Positions 1-12,300 of a stretch of 64,000 nucleotides of DNA are shown here, piece after piece. Positions within the stretch are counted from its first letter, which is position 1. Each line of letters opens with the position of its first letter. A model generated the notes under the pieces. It saw nothing but the letters and a program-made list of their open reading frames with translations, was not told the DNA's origin and did not search any database. The DNA lies in NCBI GenBank assembly GCA_015350385.1, contig WNKI01000001.1, positions 2,996,621-3,060,620 of the forward strand. The letters run 5' to 3'. This DNA comes from Aculops lycopersici (Eukaryota > Arthropoda > Arachnida > Trombidiformes > Eriophyidae). Made by a program: the position numbers and the translations under genes.

Positions 1-1980
1 ATAAATTATACAACCATCGTCATTGCTGTGACTAGTTCACCTAGGCGCGAGATGTGACAGAGGTCTTGTCGAAACTCTTTATATCCCGATTCTACTCTCC
101 AGTTGACAGTCACGACCACATGCTTCCATTTTACTTGCACATCCCTAGAGATTCACTTGACATAACAACGTTTTGGCTGTAAATCTTCTGAGACACTTGA
201 AGAGAGGCAGTAAATCAATGTTACAGATCTACTATATGATATACAAAACTAAACTCGTCTCTGTTCAGTAGGTAGCTATATCAACAAAGGACTTACGAGT
301 TGGTGCATGTACATTGCTGCTGTCGCTTTTGCTGACTGGTTGACTATTTAGCTTGCTAGCAAACAGACAAATGATCATTTGAATGGGATAACTAGTTGCC
401 ACGAAGTTGTGTACAGATTTCGAACTTAGCAAGTCTCCTATGTGAAGGTCGACGGTATTGACAGTAAAAGTTGGAGACCAAAACTTGCAGATGATGTTGT
501 TGATGGATACTAGGCTGTAGTTCAAATGAATGGTTCATTTCATTATTTGACTCAACTAGAAATCCGCAAATTCCATTCTGCTTGTTGGTCGTGAGTTCCA
601 ACGGAAATTTGGAATTGGACTATCGCCTAACAAAATGTAAGAAACTAACGGACATATGATATGATTAAGATAAAGCGGAAGTAGCGGTACATATGTTATG
701 ACTTCCGGCCTCTCTTTTCACAGTCAGAGTTTAGTGGATTTTGGTTGTGCCTTAAGAAAAGGCATCTTTGTTTACACTAACTGACCGAACGGGAGAGCCT
801 GAAGAATAGTATGGGTCATCTGTTTCCATCTTGCGATACAGACCAGCTGACATCTATGGGTCCGAGCTGTCAAATGGGCTAGAATGATATGAAACTTGAA
901 CTTGTAGCACCGAGAGAGAGAGAGAGAGAGAGAGACTTTCGATAAATCAGAACCAAGGCCTAAAATTTGTTGGCCGGAACTCGTTGTAGAGGGTGGCATA
1001 CTTTCTTTAGCTTTGAAGTTCATGATTCAAATCATATCCGGGTGGTGGGTTTGACCACCATTGCAAAAGATGGATCGCCTCAGACCTCTCGAATAACTTC
1101 GATCGAATATATTGCGCCAGCTTAGTGCGATCCATGACCCGCCAATGGCTAGCTCAATGAGCTATGCATTGTGTCAACGTGCCTAGCATAGTAATTGGTT
1201 TAAGCAAAATCACTTTTCCTTCAATCTGATATTTGCGAACCCGACCACATAAATTTCGACCGCACTACCGCCGCAAAAGAAGTGTCACTAGTACTGGCTT
1301 GTTGATCACAAATAAAAACGAGTCAATGTACATTGAATTCACAGGGTGCCGGCGGCCAACCCATTAGCTGATATTTTGATGGATTAAGGTTCATGCAAAT
1401 CAGGCAATGCTCACTTAAACGTGCCATCCATTAAAAGTAGTTCAAAGCATCTAGTCGACCATGAAGATAGTGACCTGGTCATAGCGAATTGGATTTAATC
1501 CAATACTTTCTCTGGATTTGCTTGAAGAGGTGTGAACTTAGCTATCAAAGTTTGAGAATTTCGAGATCAAAACAGTTCCAAAGAATTGCTTTGGAACATT
1601 TAAACCAATTATCGTCAGTACAAAAACCAAGTTAAGATGGATCCCTTCGCTTTTGACGGCTCATGACTGCTAGGATCGTCTTCCAAGACCTTCAATTGTA
1701 TGGATGTCAGATCAAAGGTAAGGCATCTCCATCTAGAAAAGATATTACATGAAAAGCGCTCAAGTGTGAGAGTATAAGATTGGCTGCACCGAAAATATGC
1801 TCAAGTATAATCACTAAGATTGCATACAATTCGTTTAATGATCTTTTGTTTAGAATTGATTATATATTCTGTTCTTGCCGTTTAAGATTTCACATCCATT
1901 GTTAGAATAAATGTAAATCAATCGAGTTTTGAAGAGTTCCTCTATGCCATAGTGTTCAATACCTGGCTTCTATTCTGAGA
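1..1980. other. Intergenic region, no gene seen
   Basis: No reading frame here has recognisable protein content; the few short open frames are low in information and unlike any family I know. The region holds one GA dinucleotide repeat (listed separately). It lies beyond the 3' end of the PNUTS-like gene, so it may include that gene's 3' UTR. I see no tRNA, rRNA or transposon signature. Confidence 0.6.
912..933. repeat. (GA)n microsatellite
   Basis: An uninterrupted run of about eleven GA units. Similar GA/CT runs recur near 17.4 kb, 62.65 kb and at the last bases of the window, always in non-coding sequence. Confidence 0.9.
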
Positions 1981-2955
1981 TTAATGTGGAAACCATGTCT
2001 TGAATATTGGGAAAGGGCTTTGAGTGGCATTGACCAGTTGTTGCTGATAGTGGTACATCTGTGGAGCTACTTGTGGATATTGATATGGTAACATCTGCGG
2101 GGCCGCTTGCTGCTGAAATTGTGTCATGTTTGGAACAATAGGCGCCTGGACATTGCAATCCGTTGAATTTGATGAAGGTAATCTAATACCATTGACAGTT
2201 TCCAGCTGGTACATATCTGGGAATTCGGTATATGCTCCCTCAGCATTATCTAAAGGTATAATAATTTCTGTAGGATTACCATCTTTGGTACTTGATTCAC
2301 AGTTGGTTGACGCATTCATTCCATCGGGTTCATCTAATGTAGAAGGTTGGCCAGGTAAATCAATGGCACCCAAAACATATTGCTCACGTTCAGCCTGAGC
2401 AGATCTTTCGGTACTTTGCCAACCAGGAGTTGGTAGCTCCGGTATATAGTCAATAAGATACGTTTTCCATTCAGCATGTGTAACGCATTTTTCTGTATCG
2501 CATTTGTCATTAGATCTTTTTGCAATATCATTAGAAGGCCTGCCGGTACCGGCAATATCGGCATTTGGACTAGAACCACCGGCGGCGGAGGCATTTGCAT
2601 CAGATTCACTGCTGTTCAAGCCAGCCTTATAAACATTAGATCTCTCATCAGCAAACAGTTCAAAATAGTGGATTTTACGAATCTTTTCGTCAGGTTGCCA
2701 ACTCAACGACTTCCTTTTTCGAGATCGCCGATCGGCACTTAAAAGAATTGAGCCATAAGGACTATCTCTAGTTTTAGTCTTTTTAGCTGGAGTTGGACCG
2801 ATCGATGTATTCGCATCATCGTCCGCCACTGGCGTTGGAATGTCTTTTGTCGTAGGCGTAACATCAAAGGCAATTTGGGTATTAGTATTCGTGGCCACTA
2901 TTGGTGAATTTGTGGTTGTATCTGTTGTGCTATTCTCTTCCATCATGAGAATCAA
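1981..2955 (-). CDS. Short PNUTS-like (PPP1R10-like) PP1-binding protein
   Basis: The protein is 324 residues, mostly Ser/Thr/Asn/Gln-rich and disordered. The one conserved island, at residues 80-110, has a basic run, an RVxF-type PP1-docking motif (KSLSW, residues 82-86), then KIRKIHYFEL and a DERSNV segment. This order matches the PP1-binding region of PNUTS/PPP1R10, where a TVTW motif precedes a YFELDETERVNV segment. PNUTS targets PP1 to chromatin and the RNA polymerase II CTD during termination. Family members are much longer, with an N-terminal TFIIS/LW domain and often a C-terminal CCCH finger; neither is present. The C-terminal third is Gln/Tyr/Pro-rich. An in-frame stop lies just upstream of the first Met, so the frame is closed at the 5' end unless a spliced exon adds an N-terminus. 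Met-5 is an alternative start. The PP1-docking call is fairly good; orthology to PNUTS is less certain. Confidence 0.6.
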   Translation of the reverse strand: MILMMEENSTTDTTTNSPIVATNTNTQIAFDVTPTTKDIPTPVADDDANTSIGPTPAKKTKTRDSPYGSILLSADRRSRKRKSLSWQPDEKIRKIHYFELFADERSNVYKAGLNSSESDANASAAGGSSPNADIAGTGRPSNDIAKRSNDKCDTEKCVTHAEWKTYLIDYIPELPTPGWQSTERSAQAEREQYVLGAIDLPGQPSTLDEPDGMNASTNCESSTKDGNPTEIIIPLDNAEGAYTEFPDMYQLETVNGIRLPSSNSTDCNVQAPIVPNMTQFQQQAAPQMLPYQYPQVAPQMYHYQQQLVNATQSPFPIFKTWFPH

Positions 2956-3966
2956 ATACCTAAGTTTTTATCTCTATGTGTAATTATATTATCTGGGGGT
3001 AAAAGTATGGTGTCTCTAGATGATCTAATGATTTGTAATTTATCTGGGTGAGATGCTCCTGTTTAGATGTAGATGATGACGATAAATCGCAATGATTGTT
3101 GTGGGTCAAAAAGGCGCAAGAAATGATGGAAGAACCTCATAACAAGAGATTTACCAAGCTATATAATTTTAGTGTCGAGAAACAAAGTGAAGCATTTGGA
3201 ATAGATTTCAATTTGTATCTGTATGTATTTATCGATGAATATATAGATGAATATCTGGTGGGATAGCCAAGGCCCTACGTGAGTAAATAACGAAGTAATA
3301 TGTAATCTTGGAATTGGAGTTCACTAAAATGTTTTCGTTACTCTCTGGCGGGTCTCTCATTCTTTTTCTCTCTCGTTTTGCCGTTCAATTTCTGTGTGTG
3401 TTTTGAGCTGAATTTTGGGCTTTTACCCATATCGAAACAAAATATTGTGCACTCACATCAAGGTGACGCTCAACATGCGTCGGGCGAGTTGAACGTGGAA
3501 CTTGGGTTTTCTGCATCGCAATATTCCCTGGATCTAGAGGGTTTCCAATGGTTTTCCTGCACAGCCTAAGCAGGAAAATCTCGAAATCCAGCTCTGATTG
3601 TACACTGGGAAGGTGAAACAGACAGCAGGGAGAATTGCCAACAACTTGAATGTGAGGAAGCAAAATATCAGGGTAAAGTCTACAAGCCGCTGCAAAAAAA
3701 CTAACCAACACACTTTCTAGTCGCGTTGTCGGCAACAAACCAAATTCTGCACTTGCTAACAATGTCCTTCGCTCCAGTATTTATTTCTCTATGAACGCAA
3801 ATGTAGAGATAAAGATTATTTTCTTATCATTATGATGGAACTTTATTGATATAGAGATGTTGATGGCCTGAGAAACATTTCCAGACCAACTATAACCTCA
3901 AAAACATAGAGTCAAATAATTGAACTCAGCAGCAGCCACAGGAATATTGACTAGGGATTCCTAATA
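2956..3966. promoter_or_regulatory. Divergent intergenic region between PNUTS-like gene and NDUFB10
   Basis: About 1.0 kb separates two head-to-head start codons, so it must hold both promoters and 5' UTRs. A 125-codon antisense frame at 3385-3762 has no recognisable content and I do not treat it as a gene. The sequence near 3340-3400 is pyrimidine-rich. No specific element is identified. Confidence 0.5.
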
Positions 3967-4557
3967 ATGGGTGAGAGGCCACAAGAAGCAGACAAACCTA
4001 TCTATGGGCCGCCTAACCCGGATAATGTTCACCCATTTGATCCCGACCCAGAGAATCCTTTTATTGGATTGCGCGCAAAAGTTCGGCAATACGCTTTGGA
4101 TACAATACGGAAACCAGCCCGATGGATTAGAGAGAACATAGTTGAAGCGAATAGAGGCGAAAAATACTATTGGTATCACAGAAGATATCCGAGAGCTCTA
4201 CCGATAGATGAATGTTACTCGGACGATCTTGCTTGCATCTATGAAGCCAATGCTGAATTTAGACGTAACTTCTTGGTTGATAGAGAGGCACTAACTCTAT
4301 TGAGAAATCGTTTTGATGCTTGCGCCTTCCGCTATGTCAACGATACTAAATTCACGCAGATATCGGACAAATGTGACAGTCTTAGGGAGATATATGAAGA
4401 GAACCTGACAAATTTTCACATCAAATACGGAGACATGAGAACTGCCGCGACAGTTACAGATGCTTACATGAAGCAAAAACATCGTATGATCATGGAGCGT
4501 CGGCAAGCATTAAAAAGACAGGAGCGAGAGCAAAATCTAGAGGCTCAAGCAAGTTAG
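3967..4557 (+). CDS. NDUFB10: NADH dehydrogenase (complex I) subunit NDUFB10 / PDSW
   Basis: This is an accessory subunit of mitochondrial complex I, on the intermembrane-space face of the distal membrane arm. The core from about residue 65 has the family pattern: a YYWYHRRY block, a P-x-DEC motif, a C-x6-C pair (Cys83, Cys90) followed by YEAxxxxRR, then Cys119 and Cys136, then a basic, Arg/Lys/Gln-rich C-terminal helix. The four cysteines match the disulfide-forming cysteines of the human protein in order. At 196 residues it is slightly longer than the human protein (172), with extra N-terminal Pro-rich sequence. There is no classical presequence, as expected for an intermembrane-space subunit. 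It is a single exon. The start is the first Met after an upstream stop. It converges with VDAC. Confidence 0.9.
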   Translation: MGERPQEADKPIYGPPNPDNVHPFDPDPENPFIGLRAKVRQYALDTIRKPARWIRENIVEANRGEKYYWYHRRYPRALPIDECYSDDLACIYEANAEFRRNFLVDREALTLLRNRFDACAFRYVNDTKFTQISDKCDSLREIYEENLTNFHIKYGDMRTAATVTDAYMKQKHRMIMERRQALKRQEREQNLEAQAS

Positions 4558-4601
4558 TCAGTGTCGATAGAAAAGTACATTGGGGTAGAAAATTTTGTTA
4601 T

Positions 4602-4607
4602 AATAAA
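4602..4607 (+). terminator. Polyadenylation signal AATAAA for NDUFB10
   Basis: A canonical AATAAA lies about 45 bp after the NDUFB10 stop codon, in an AT-rich stretch, at the expected place for 3' end formation. Confidence 0.6.
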
Positions 4608-4953
4608 CGAGTTCGGAGTGATAGAACATTTATAAAAGCTGAGATATCAGTTTTAACTTAAATTCTGCATCTTGTTTAATTTGTAAAGCAGTATAAAATG
4701 TATTGAAGCGAAACGAGAACATGATTCCAATCAATATTATTGATCAGCTCAACTTCTTAGCGCGATAACTTCGTACGTAGACACTAAATGTCTTTAGATG
4801 TACAAGTTGCAGCTGATTGATCTAAAGAGAAGAGTTTCAGCAGTTTGTTGATTACATAATGATATATTTTAGTTTGTGTGAATATTTGTCCGCTGCAGTC
4901 GCGAATTAAGATATCCAGTCAACAGATGTTGTTTGAGCTAATCACTAAATAAC

Positions 4954-5802
4954 TTATGCCTCTAGATCTAGGCCTAGACCCAACTTGTGGCCTCCCTGGT
5001 TGAAGTTCTTGGCATCTAGTTGGGCGCTCAGAGTCAAATTTATTCCATCCCGTAGGCGATGAATGAATCCAATACCAATTTGGCTAGAGCTGTTAACTTT
5101 AGCGCGTACTGCTGAATCCTTGTCTAGTCTGTAATGACAACCCAAACCGAACTTAGTTACGTTTGAGTTCGATGACCATGCAACTTGAATACCTGTCTCC
5201 AGAGCATCGTTTAACTTTTGGTAGATAGAACAATTGAATTCTTGTCCATCATCTAGATGACCAGTAACATGAAACTCTGGAGCCTGGTAGCCCAAAGCAA
5301 AGTTCGACTTGCTCAGCTTATTCTTTGTCGGGTCAAATGTCATCTTGATACCAGCTAGCCATCCTAGGTACCCAAAGACACCAGCTCCATGAAATGTAGC
5401 GCCAGTGTAATCCAGATCGACGTCACTGTTGAGATTGAAAAAGAGTGACTTGTATCCGCAGGTCAGTTTACCGGTGCGCTTGCCGCTTTGGGGTGCAAAA
5501 GTTGTAGTTAGACCAGCCTTTAAGCCTTTAACAAAGTAATCTTCAGCAGTTGCCTCACCGGTCAAGATGTTGTCAGTGTTCCATTTCTGCTTCAAGGTAA
5601 CTCCATGTGACTTGATATTGTACTTAGTCTCGAGCGATGATGCCACACGACCAGTGTCATTGTTACTCAAACCATTGACAGTAAACTCGACTCCAGTTGG
5701 AGTTTTGGATTTCAAGTCTAGCTTGACAACGCCAAAGTGATAGTGTTTGCTAAATAGATCGCGCGAAGCCTTTCCAAGGTCTCCATAAGCTGGTGGTGCC
5801 AT
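4954..5802 (-). CDS. VDAC: Mitochondrial voltage-dependent anion channel (porin)
   Basis: This is the beta-barrel porin of the outer mitochondrial membrane, which passes ATP, ADP and other metabolites. At 282 residues it has normal VDAC length (about 283). The N-terminus has the amphipathic helix (PPAYGDLGKASRDLF, residues 3-17). A KWNTDN segment (73-78) is followed by Glu83, which aligns with the bilayer-facing Glu73 of human VDAC1. A GLK motif follows at about 93-95. Other family blocks are GYLGWLAG (about residue 145), SNFALGYQ, and the ending GGHKLGLGLDLEA. The alternating strand pattern spans the whole length, consistent with a full 19-strand barrel. It is a single exon. Its start is head-to-head with UTP20 and its 3' end faces NDUFB10. 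Confidence 0.97.
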   Translation of the reverse strand: MAPPAYGDLGKASRDLFSKHYHFGVVKLDLKSKTPTGVEFTVNGLSNNDTGRVASSLETKYNIKSHGVTLKQKWNTDNILTGEATAEDYFVKGLKAGLTTTFAPQSGKRTGKLTCGYKSLFFNLNSDVDLDYTGATFHGAGVFGYLGWLAGIKMTFDPTKNKLSKSNFALGYQAPEFHVTGHLDDGQEFNCSIYQKLNDALETGIQVAWSSNSNVTKFGLGCHYRLDKDSAVRAKVNSSSQIGIGFIHRLRDGINLTLSAQLDAKNFNQGGHKLGLGLDLEA

Positions 5803-6328
5803 ATTGATGTTAGTGGTATTTGCTATTGTTTATTTAAATGTATAAATAAAGTTGATTTGGAACAAACGGTGTTCGGATCTAGAGAGGTTTAGTGCAAAAA
5901 GGTGGTTCAATATATAAGTTGATTATTGCTAAGTATTAGGTTTCGCTCCCCAAGAATAAAAGCTAGACCGCGAGGACAATTGTGGTTGTTTTGAGAGACT
6001 TTGTTGGTTCGTTGGTTTCCCATCTCCAGCTACAGTGAAATAGGTCTGCCCTTCACTCTGTGCATTAAAGAACGGTCGCCTCCCTGGCGCGCTATTCAAA
6101 ATATTCTCGTGAAGAAAAACGCGTTGTGCGTCGGTGCTTCAGTGATCGCGCAACTCGCTGAAGCATAGAGAGCTTATGCGATGAAAGTTGTTGTCGGCAG
6201 ATCTTCATCGTGCATGCAAGTAACCTTTAACCACGTGGGTGATTTGCACCTGAATCTTTTCTGTTATCTTTAGCTATTTAAATACTACAAGAGACATTTG
6301 TAATATATCAATTGAGCCATCGAACATC
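5803..6328. promoter_or_regulatory. Shared divergent promoter region of VDAC and UTP20
   Basis: Only 526 bp separate the two start codons, so both promoters and 5' UTRs fit here. The middle part (about 6060-6200) is richer in CpG than the AT-rich flanks. I identify no specific transcription-factor site. Confidence 0.6.
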
Positions 6329-9300
6329 ATGGCAGTAGAGGAAACTATTAGGCAGCTCTCCGGTCCTGCGAGAGGAAATAAAATCCCAAATCTAGAGACA
6401 TTATTGCAAGAGGAAACAGTCGAGTCTAATGTAGTGCAAATTCTTTTGGATGTTGAGAACGTGCCTGCAACCATCACCGATTACAGGAATAGAGAGAGAC
6501 ACCTGGAAGAACTTAAGAAGGTCTTAAGATACGATGGTCCATCCAAGTCTCTGCGGACTCAAACAGTAGCCTTTAGATACCTTATTGGATCTCTCTATGT
6601 CAACTTCGAGAAGTTTTGGGGTCCAACAGTGAGAATCATTATCGAGATTTTGAATGATTCCCGATATAAAGACCAAATCCTCGACATATTGCTCAAGCAC
6701 CTCAAAGAAACTAATGATATCATTTACGATGAGGTCGATATATACACCTTGTGCTCTATCGAGGACCGTCCAGATTTTATTCTGCACCGAAACTTCATAT
6801 TTCAAATCCTCGCGAAGTTCCCAAACTTCATTCAATCGAACAATGTATTCTTCATGGACGAGTTCTTCAGATTTGTTCAAAAAGAACTCCTCGTATCTCC
6901 GTTCATTGAGAGGTACACGAAGCATGATTTAACCTGTGCCATCGACTCTGTCGAGGGGCACCAAGACGATGATGACCTCGGAGAGGCTCAAGAACTGCCC
7001 AGCAATAACTCATCATTCAAAAATACTAAAAAGAAGTCCAGAATTTCAGAATCTCTACTGAAGAAAAGAAAATCTAGGGAGACATTTATTACGGCGGCCA
7101 AGATCATACAGACTATCAATGATCATTCAAAAATTCATCGGTCGGAGGAGTTGAAATCCTTATTACTCGACTTGATATGTTGTCGTGATAGTAGTGTCCA
7201 GAAAGCCTCATTCAACTGCCTACTTATATTTGAGAGAGAATCACTTGGTCCATATGTAGACAAGCTGCTCAGAATAATGAATGACAAAAAAGTCAGAACA
7301 GAGATCACTTCTCTCTCCTTAGACGACGAGAATGAACCAATGATGGACGAGCATAGAGGCAAAGTAATACCAATACTGATGAGAGTTTTGTTTGGTAAGA
7401 TGATCGGAAAGATCGGTAAGAAGAGCATCGGAAAGGATAAGGCTGATTTACGTAAGACCCTTGTGATGAGATTTATCTCTTCGTGTTCAACAGAAGAAAT
7501 CTTGTTCTTTTTTACATTATTATTTGAACCAATCATCGGCTACATTGACATTCCTCAGAAGGATCTCCAATCCGAGCTTTCCAAGAGGCTAGATATCCAG
7601 AACTATGTGCCTCCCAACAAACTTCAAGCTATGTTGGGTAGCTTGACTGCTTTCATGGAATCAGTCGCGCATCTCAAAGAAGGATCCTTATCTCATGTCT
7701 TGAAACTAATTAACATCATCATATTCCATACTGTTTATCCCCTTGAGACTAAGAGCGTTGCTGAAAGGATTAGTGCAAAAACTATTGAATCTCTCAAGAC
7801 AATAAGAAGAGAGTGCATGAGCGTACTCAAGAAATTTTTTGAAACATTCGAATATTACGACTTCAAACAAGAGGAACTGGACTTCATTTTCGATATGATT
7901 ATCTGGCCATCAACATCAGGTTTTGTTGACAAAAATCACGCGACCGTAACGCCCCTCATGAAACTGATTGAAACCTTTGCATCTCACAAAGTTTACCACA
8001 ATCTCTTAATTAAAAGAGACAAGAATAATCGTGATGAATATTTGTTGAAACATGTGATAAACGTATATGCAGACTCGAAAACTTCTCGACCTGTGCTCAA
8101 GTTTATAGCGACAATGATAGCTGACATCTTGTCGCCGGAAAGGGGTCTGCAGGAGGACGCCGAAGACGAGATTGAGGAGCTACCGGAAGAGGTAAGAAAC
8201 ATGCCGCTGGTAGAGGACAAAGATGCCATTACACCCGAGTACGACAAGAAACTTTACAAGGACCTCAAGGATATTCCATTCAATCGTGAGATTATGATAT
8301 GTTTCATTCCTAAAATCTTTGATAAACTCAAAAAAAACTGCCAAGAGTTCATCACTAAGAAAGATGTCGATTATCGGATTGAAAAGGATGAACTACATGT
8401 GCTCTCTATTCTGAGTGGGTTCTTAAAAGACTCCGAACAAAGTTGTCTAGGAGCTCGTCTATTGCTGAGTACCTTGAGTCATCAAAAGAAGGCAACTCTC
8501 ATATTGAGTACTCTCAGAACCGCGCAATCCTTATTGAGACAAGTTGAAAAGATTGATGATCCCCTCATTGTTCAATATGTAGCAGATATTTTGTACTTCC
8601 AACGCAATATCGAACAGAGGAGGGAGCTATGCAATCTCATAGACGTGCTTTCTGGGATTGATTCAAACCTCATCGTCCCCGCAAAAGTGATAAACTTAAT
8701 GAACGCTATGAGCGAAGAATTCGTAGAGAGCCCGGATCTGGTCAAGTGGAATGAAGGTTTCCATATTGCATTTCAATACATAGACGGCTTAAATATGGAG
8801 GAAATGAATCGACCAGAAGTGATCAGAGATTCTCTAGTTTTACTTTTGCATCAAACCGGATACATTATTAGTACAGTAGATCGTTATGAATTTTCCATCC
8901 GTGAAAACAGCTCTATATTTTACGAGAAACTATCTAGAAAATTGAATCTCATCAATCGTGAGGAGAACGGTGCACTTATCAATCAACTGGTAGACCAGAT
9001 ATTACTAGAAAAGTTAGTGAAAAAAGGTTTTCGAGAAACAAATGAAGTAATCAAGCATACTTTCATTGCTATTGCCAGACACCTAGCTATGAATTGTCAC
9101 GAGAAGAACGCAATCCTAAATGACTTTCACCGATTCTGTAGCTCTAACGATGATCTAGACTTCTGGCAAAACATGAGGCACATACAATTGCACAACCGGT
9201 CCAAAGCTTTAGCCCGGCTAGTGGCTAGCGACACCATCAACGAAGTAGCGCCTAAAACGTTATCTTCATATTTTATGCCTCTCGCTGCAGGATTCCTCTT

Positions 9301-12300
9301 CTCTAAGAGTTACAAATCAGTCTCGAGTTTATCTGAAAACTCTATCAAACTAATTGGTATCATCTGCAAACATTTAAACTGGGTTACATACGAATCAACC
9401 CTTAGCTACTACCTAGGTTTACTTACGAAAGCCAACGCCACCTATCAAAAGACCAACATACGATTAATCACTGAAATCTTATCAAATTTTAATTTTGATC
9501 TCAGAGAATGCGAAGAGGCGATGCAACATGAAGACGAGAACAACAAGTTAGAGAGTCGTATGAAGAAACGTAGGGGGCCAAATCAAGATGATAGTGAGTT
9601 TGAAGCTATAATTACTGATGTACCAAGTGGTAAGCGATTGAACCCCTCCACGGCTCGTATGGTTTACTTTGCTGTCACCAAGAAAATTTTGCCCAGACTA
9701 AATTCACTCCTCCATGAGATGACAAAAACTGAATTCGAGAGCGACAAAAATATGAGAGAGTATCTACCTGAGAAGGAGGAGATCAAGCGGATATCAATAG
9801 CTTATGCCATAGTTCAACTCCTCAATTTGTTGCCCGGTCGCTATGTACTGTTCAGAGATCAGTTACCTGGACTGCTCCTGAAACTCACATCATTCTTGAA
9901 ATCAAAGAGCGAACAGGTTAGGAAAGCAGCAAGACACATACTCATAAAAGTTATGAGTTTCGTCGGACCAGCATATCTATCGGACATGTTGAGGGTGCTG
10001 AGACAAAACCTTGAGAAAGGTTTCCAAATCCACGTGATGAATTACACGATTCATTCAGTCCTCGATAAGATACCAATCCATTATGGCGATTTAGATCATA
10101 GCGCTCATGAGTTGATCGAGCTTTCTTACCAAGAAATCTTTGGCAAGCACTCGGAGGATAAGGAGATAGCTCAGATCTTAGCGAAAACTCCTGAGGCCAA
10201 AAAGACTAAGAGTTACGATACTTTGATGATTTTGGCATCACACATAAGTGACTTGAAGCTCGATCATCTGATGAGAGCAACGAAGGATTGCCTCAAGACA
10301 TGCACAACACCTAAAGATGTGAACAAACTATCGCAATGCCTACAAAGGATCTTCGTAGGTCTATCAAAGAACGACAAGTTCCCACTGGATAAATTGTTCG
10401 CTTTCATCAAAGAATCAATCCAAGACTCTATTCCGAACTTGAAAGTCAGAAAAGATTTAGATGAAGATGGAGCCAGCAAAGCCAAATTGTCCTTGAGGGA
10501 AGATCGATTTTTGATCACCAAAGACAAAGCTCGTGGTCAGATCAGTTCCAAGATTAATGAAAAATCAAACTACCATATGATCGTTGAAAATTCGCTTCGG
10601 CTTTTGTTGTTGGTTTTCGAGAAGAACAAGGTGATCATCAAAGAAAATAAGACGCACATCAACAGTCTTGACGGTTTCATCAAGCTACTATCCATATGTC
10701 TAAAATCATCGAGCCCTCGATGTGTGATGAGGTCATTGAAGTGCATTCACTTCATTACCCTGACCAAGGCGGATCTCCCAACTTTCAAGACCAAATGCAA
10801 CTCGATAGTAAAGAAGATATTCATACTGCTGAACTTGTACAACGGAGTTGGTATGGTTCATGGCGACAACTTCGAGATGATACAAATGTGTTTCAAAACT
10901 TTGACTCTCTTGTTACTCCGCTGTGATCATGTCAAGCTAACTGACGACCAGATTCGGGCTCTCATAAGTTACATCGAGCAAGACTTTCACGACACGAATC
11001 GACAAGCTACTGCATTTTCAACCCTGCTTTCACTTCTAGAGAAGGGATATGATTCACCTGAGTTGGCTGCTATAATGACCAAAGTTGCCGATTTATTGGT
11101 TACATCTGAAGATGATGGTGTTAGAACTCTTTCAACAAAAATATGGAAGATTTATCTTCTAAAGTACGCCCATGACAAAGACACTTTACAGGCTCACTTG
11201 GCCAGGTTTATGCGACAGATTGATTACGAGCACATCGATGGTCGAGAAGCGGTTATCAGAATGTTGACCATCGTGATCAGTGAGTTTCCGGAACATCTGT
11301 TGCGCAACTACTTCGAGTTGCTATTCCAATTGTTAGCTCAAAGGGTAGTGAACGAGGAATCTAAGGAGATCCGTGCAAGTTTAGGAAAGTTGCTTGGCCT
11401 TTTGATGAAACGCCTACCTGACCAACAAGCTTTTCTACTCAACAAATTCATCATCCCTTGGGCATCTAACGACAACAACTTCATAAGATTACTTGGAATC
11501 AAGCTCTCAAGTATTCTTGTTGAATCGTGTCCAGAGGCGATCAAGGGTAAAGAAAAGATCAATAAGACATTAGATTCGATTGCGAATGCTTTAGAGTTCA
11601 AGGAAGAGAATGCTCAGGCAAGACAAAAGTCAATGAGTGGTAAAAAAGATGACGAGCTAAGTGACGAAATACTTGTTGAGGTAGATGAAGATCCCGAAAC
11701 AGTGGCACCGGTGAAGATCATTAGTGTTGTTGATAGATTGAATTATCATGCGTTGAGACTGCTGCAAAGACTCCTAAACAAGGACATCGTGAAGCATACA
11801 GAAGCTCGCTATATTTCAAATCTGAAGAGGATCTGGCATAGTATCACTACCAACAAACTGAAGCATCGTCACCTTCCGGTAGTCATAACCTCATGCCAGC
11901 TATATTTGACTTTCATAAAGCAGACAAACTTAAGCCTAGCCATAGATGTCGATGAGCCTAAAATTGAAAACTACCTTGAGTGGAATGCGAAAAGAATTGT
12001 TCGAACTCTTTGCGACAAGTACATAGATCTATTAGATCGAGCAGATGAGTCTAATGAGCTTCTTTCTTTGGTTGCAGAGAGCATGATGCTATTAGGTCAG
12101 ATGCTTGCAAACTGCAAGTCTACTCTAGAAATGGAAGCAGAGTACAAGAAATCGTTCGGTAAAGAAGGTGTTGTGGAACACTTGTTGAATTTGGATAATC
12201 TCCCCGATGATGGTTTTTTGCACGATCACTTACCATATAAAATTAGTGATGCCAAGAAGAAGCTGAATTTGATGTGGCTATCTATCAAGGTTGTTATGCA

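Noticed and set aside
3385..3762. 125-codon minus-strand open frame
   Set aside because: Composition is unlike the neighbouring proteins, no family pattern, and it lies in a divergent promoter region.
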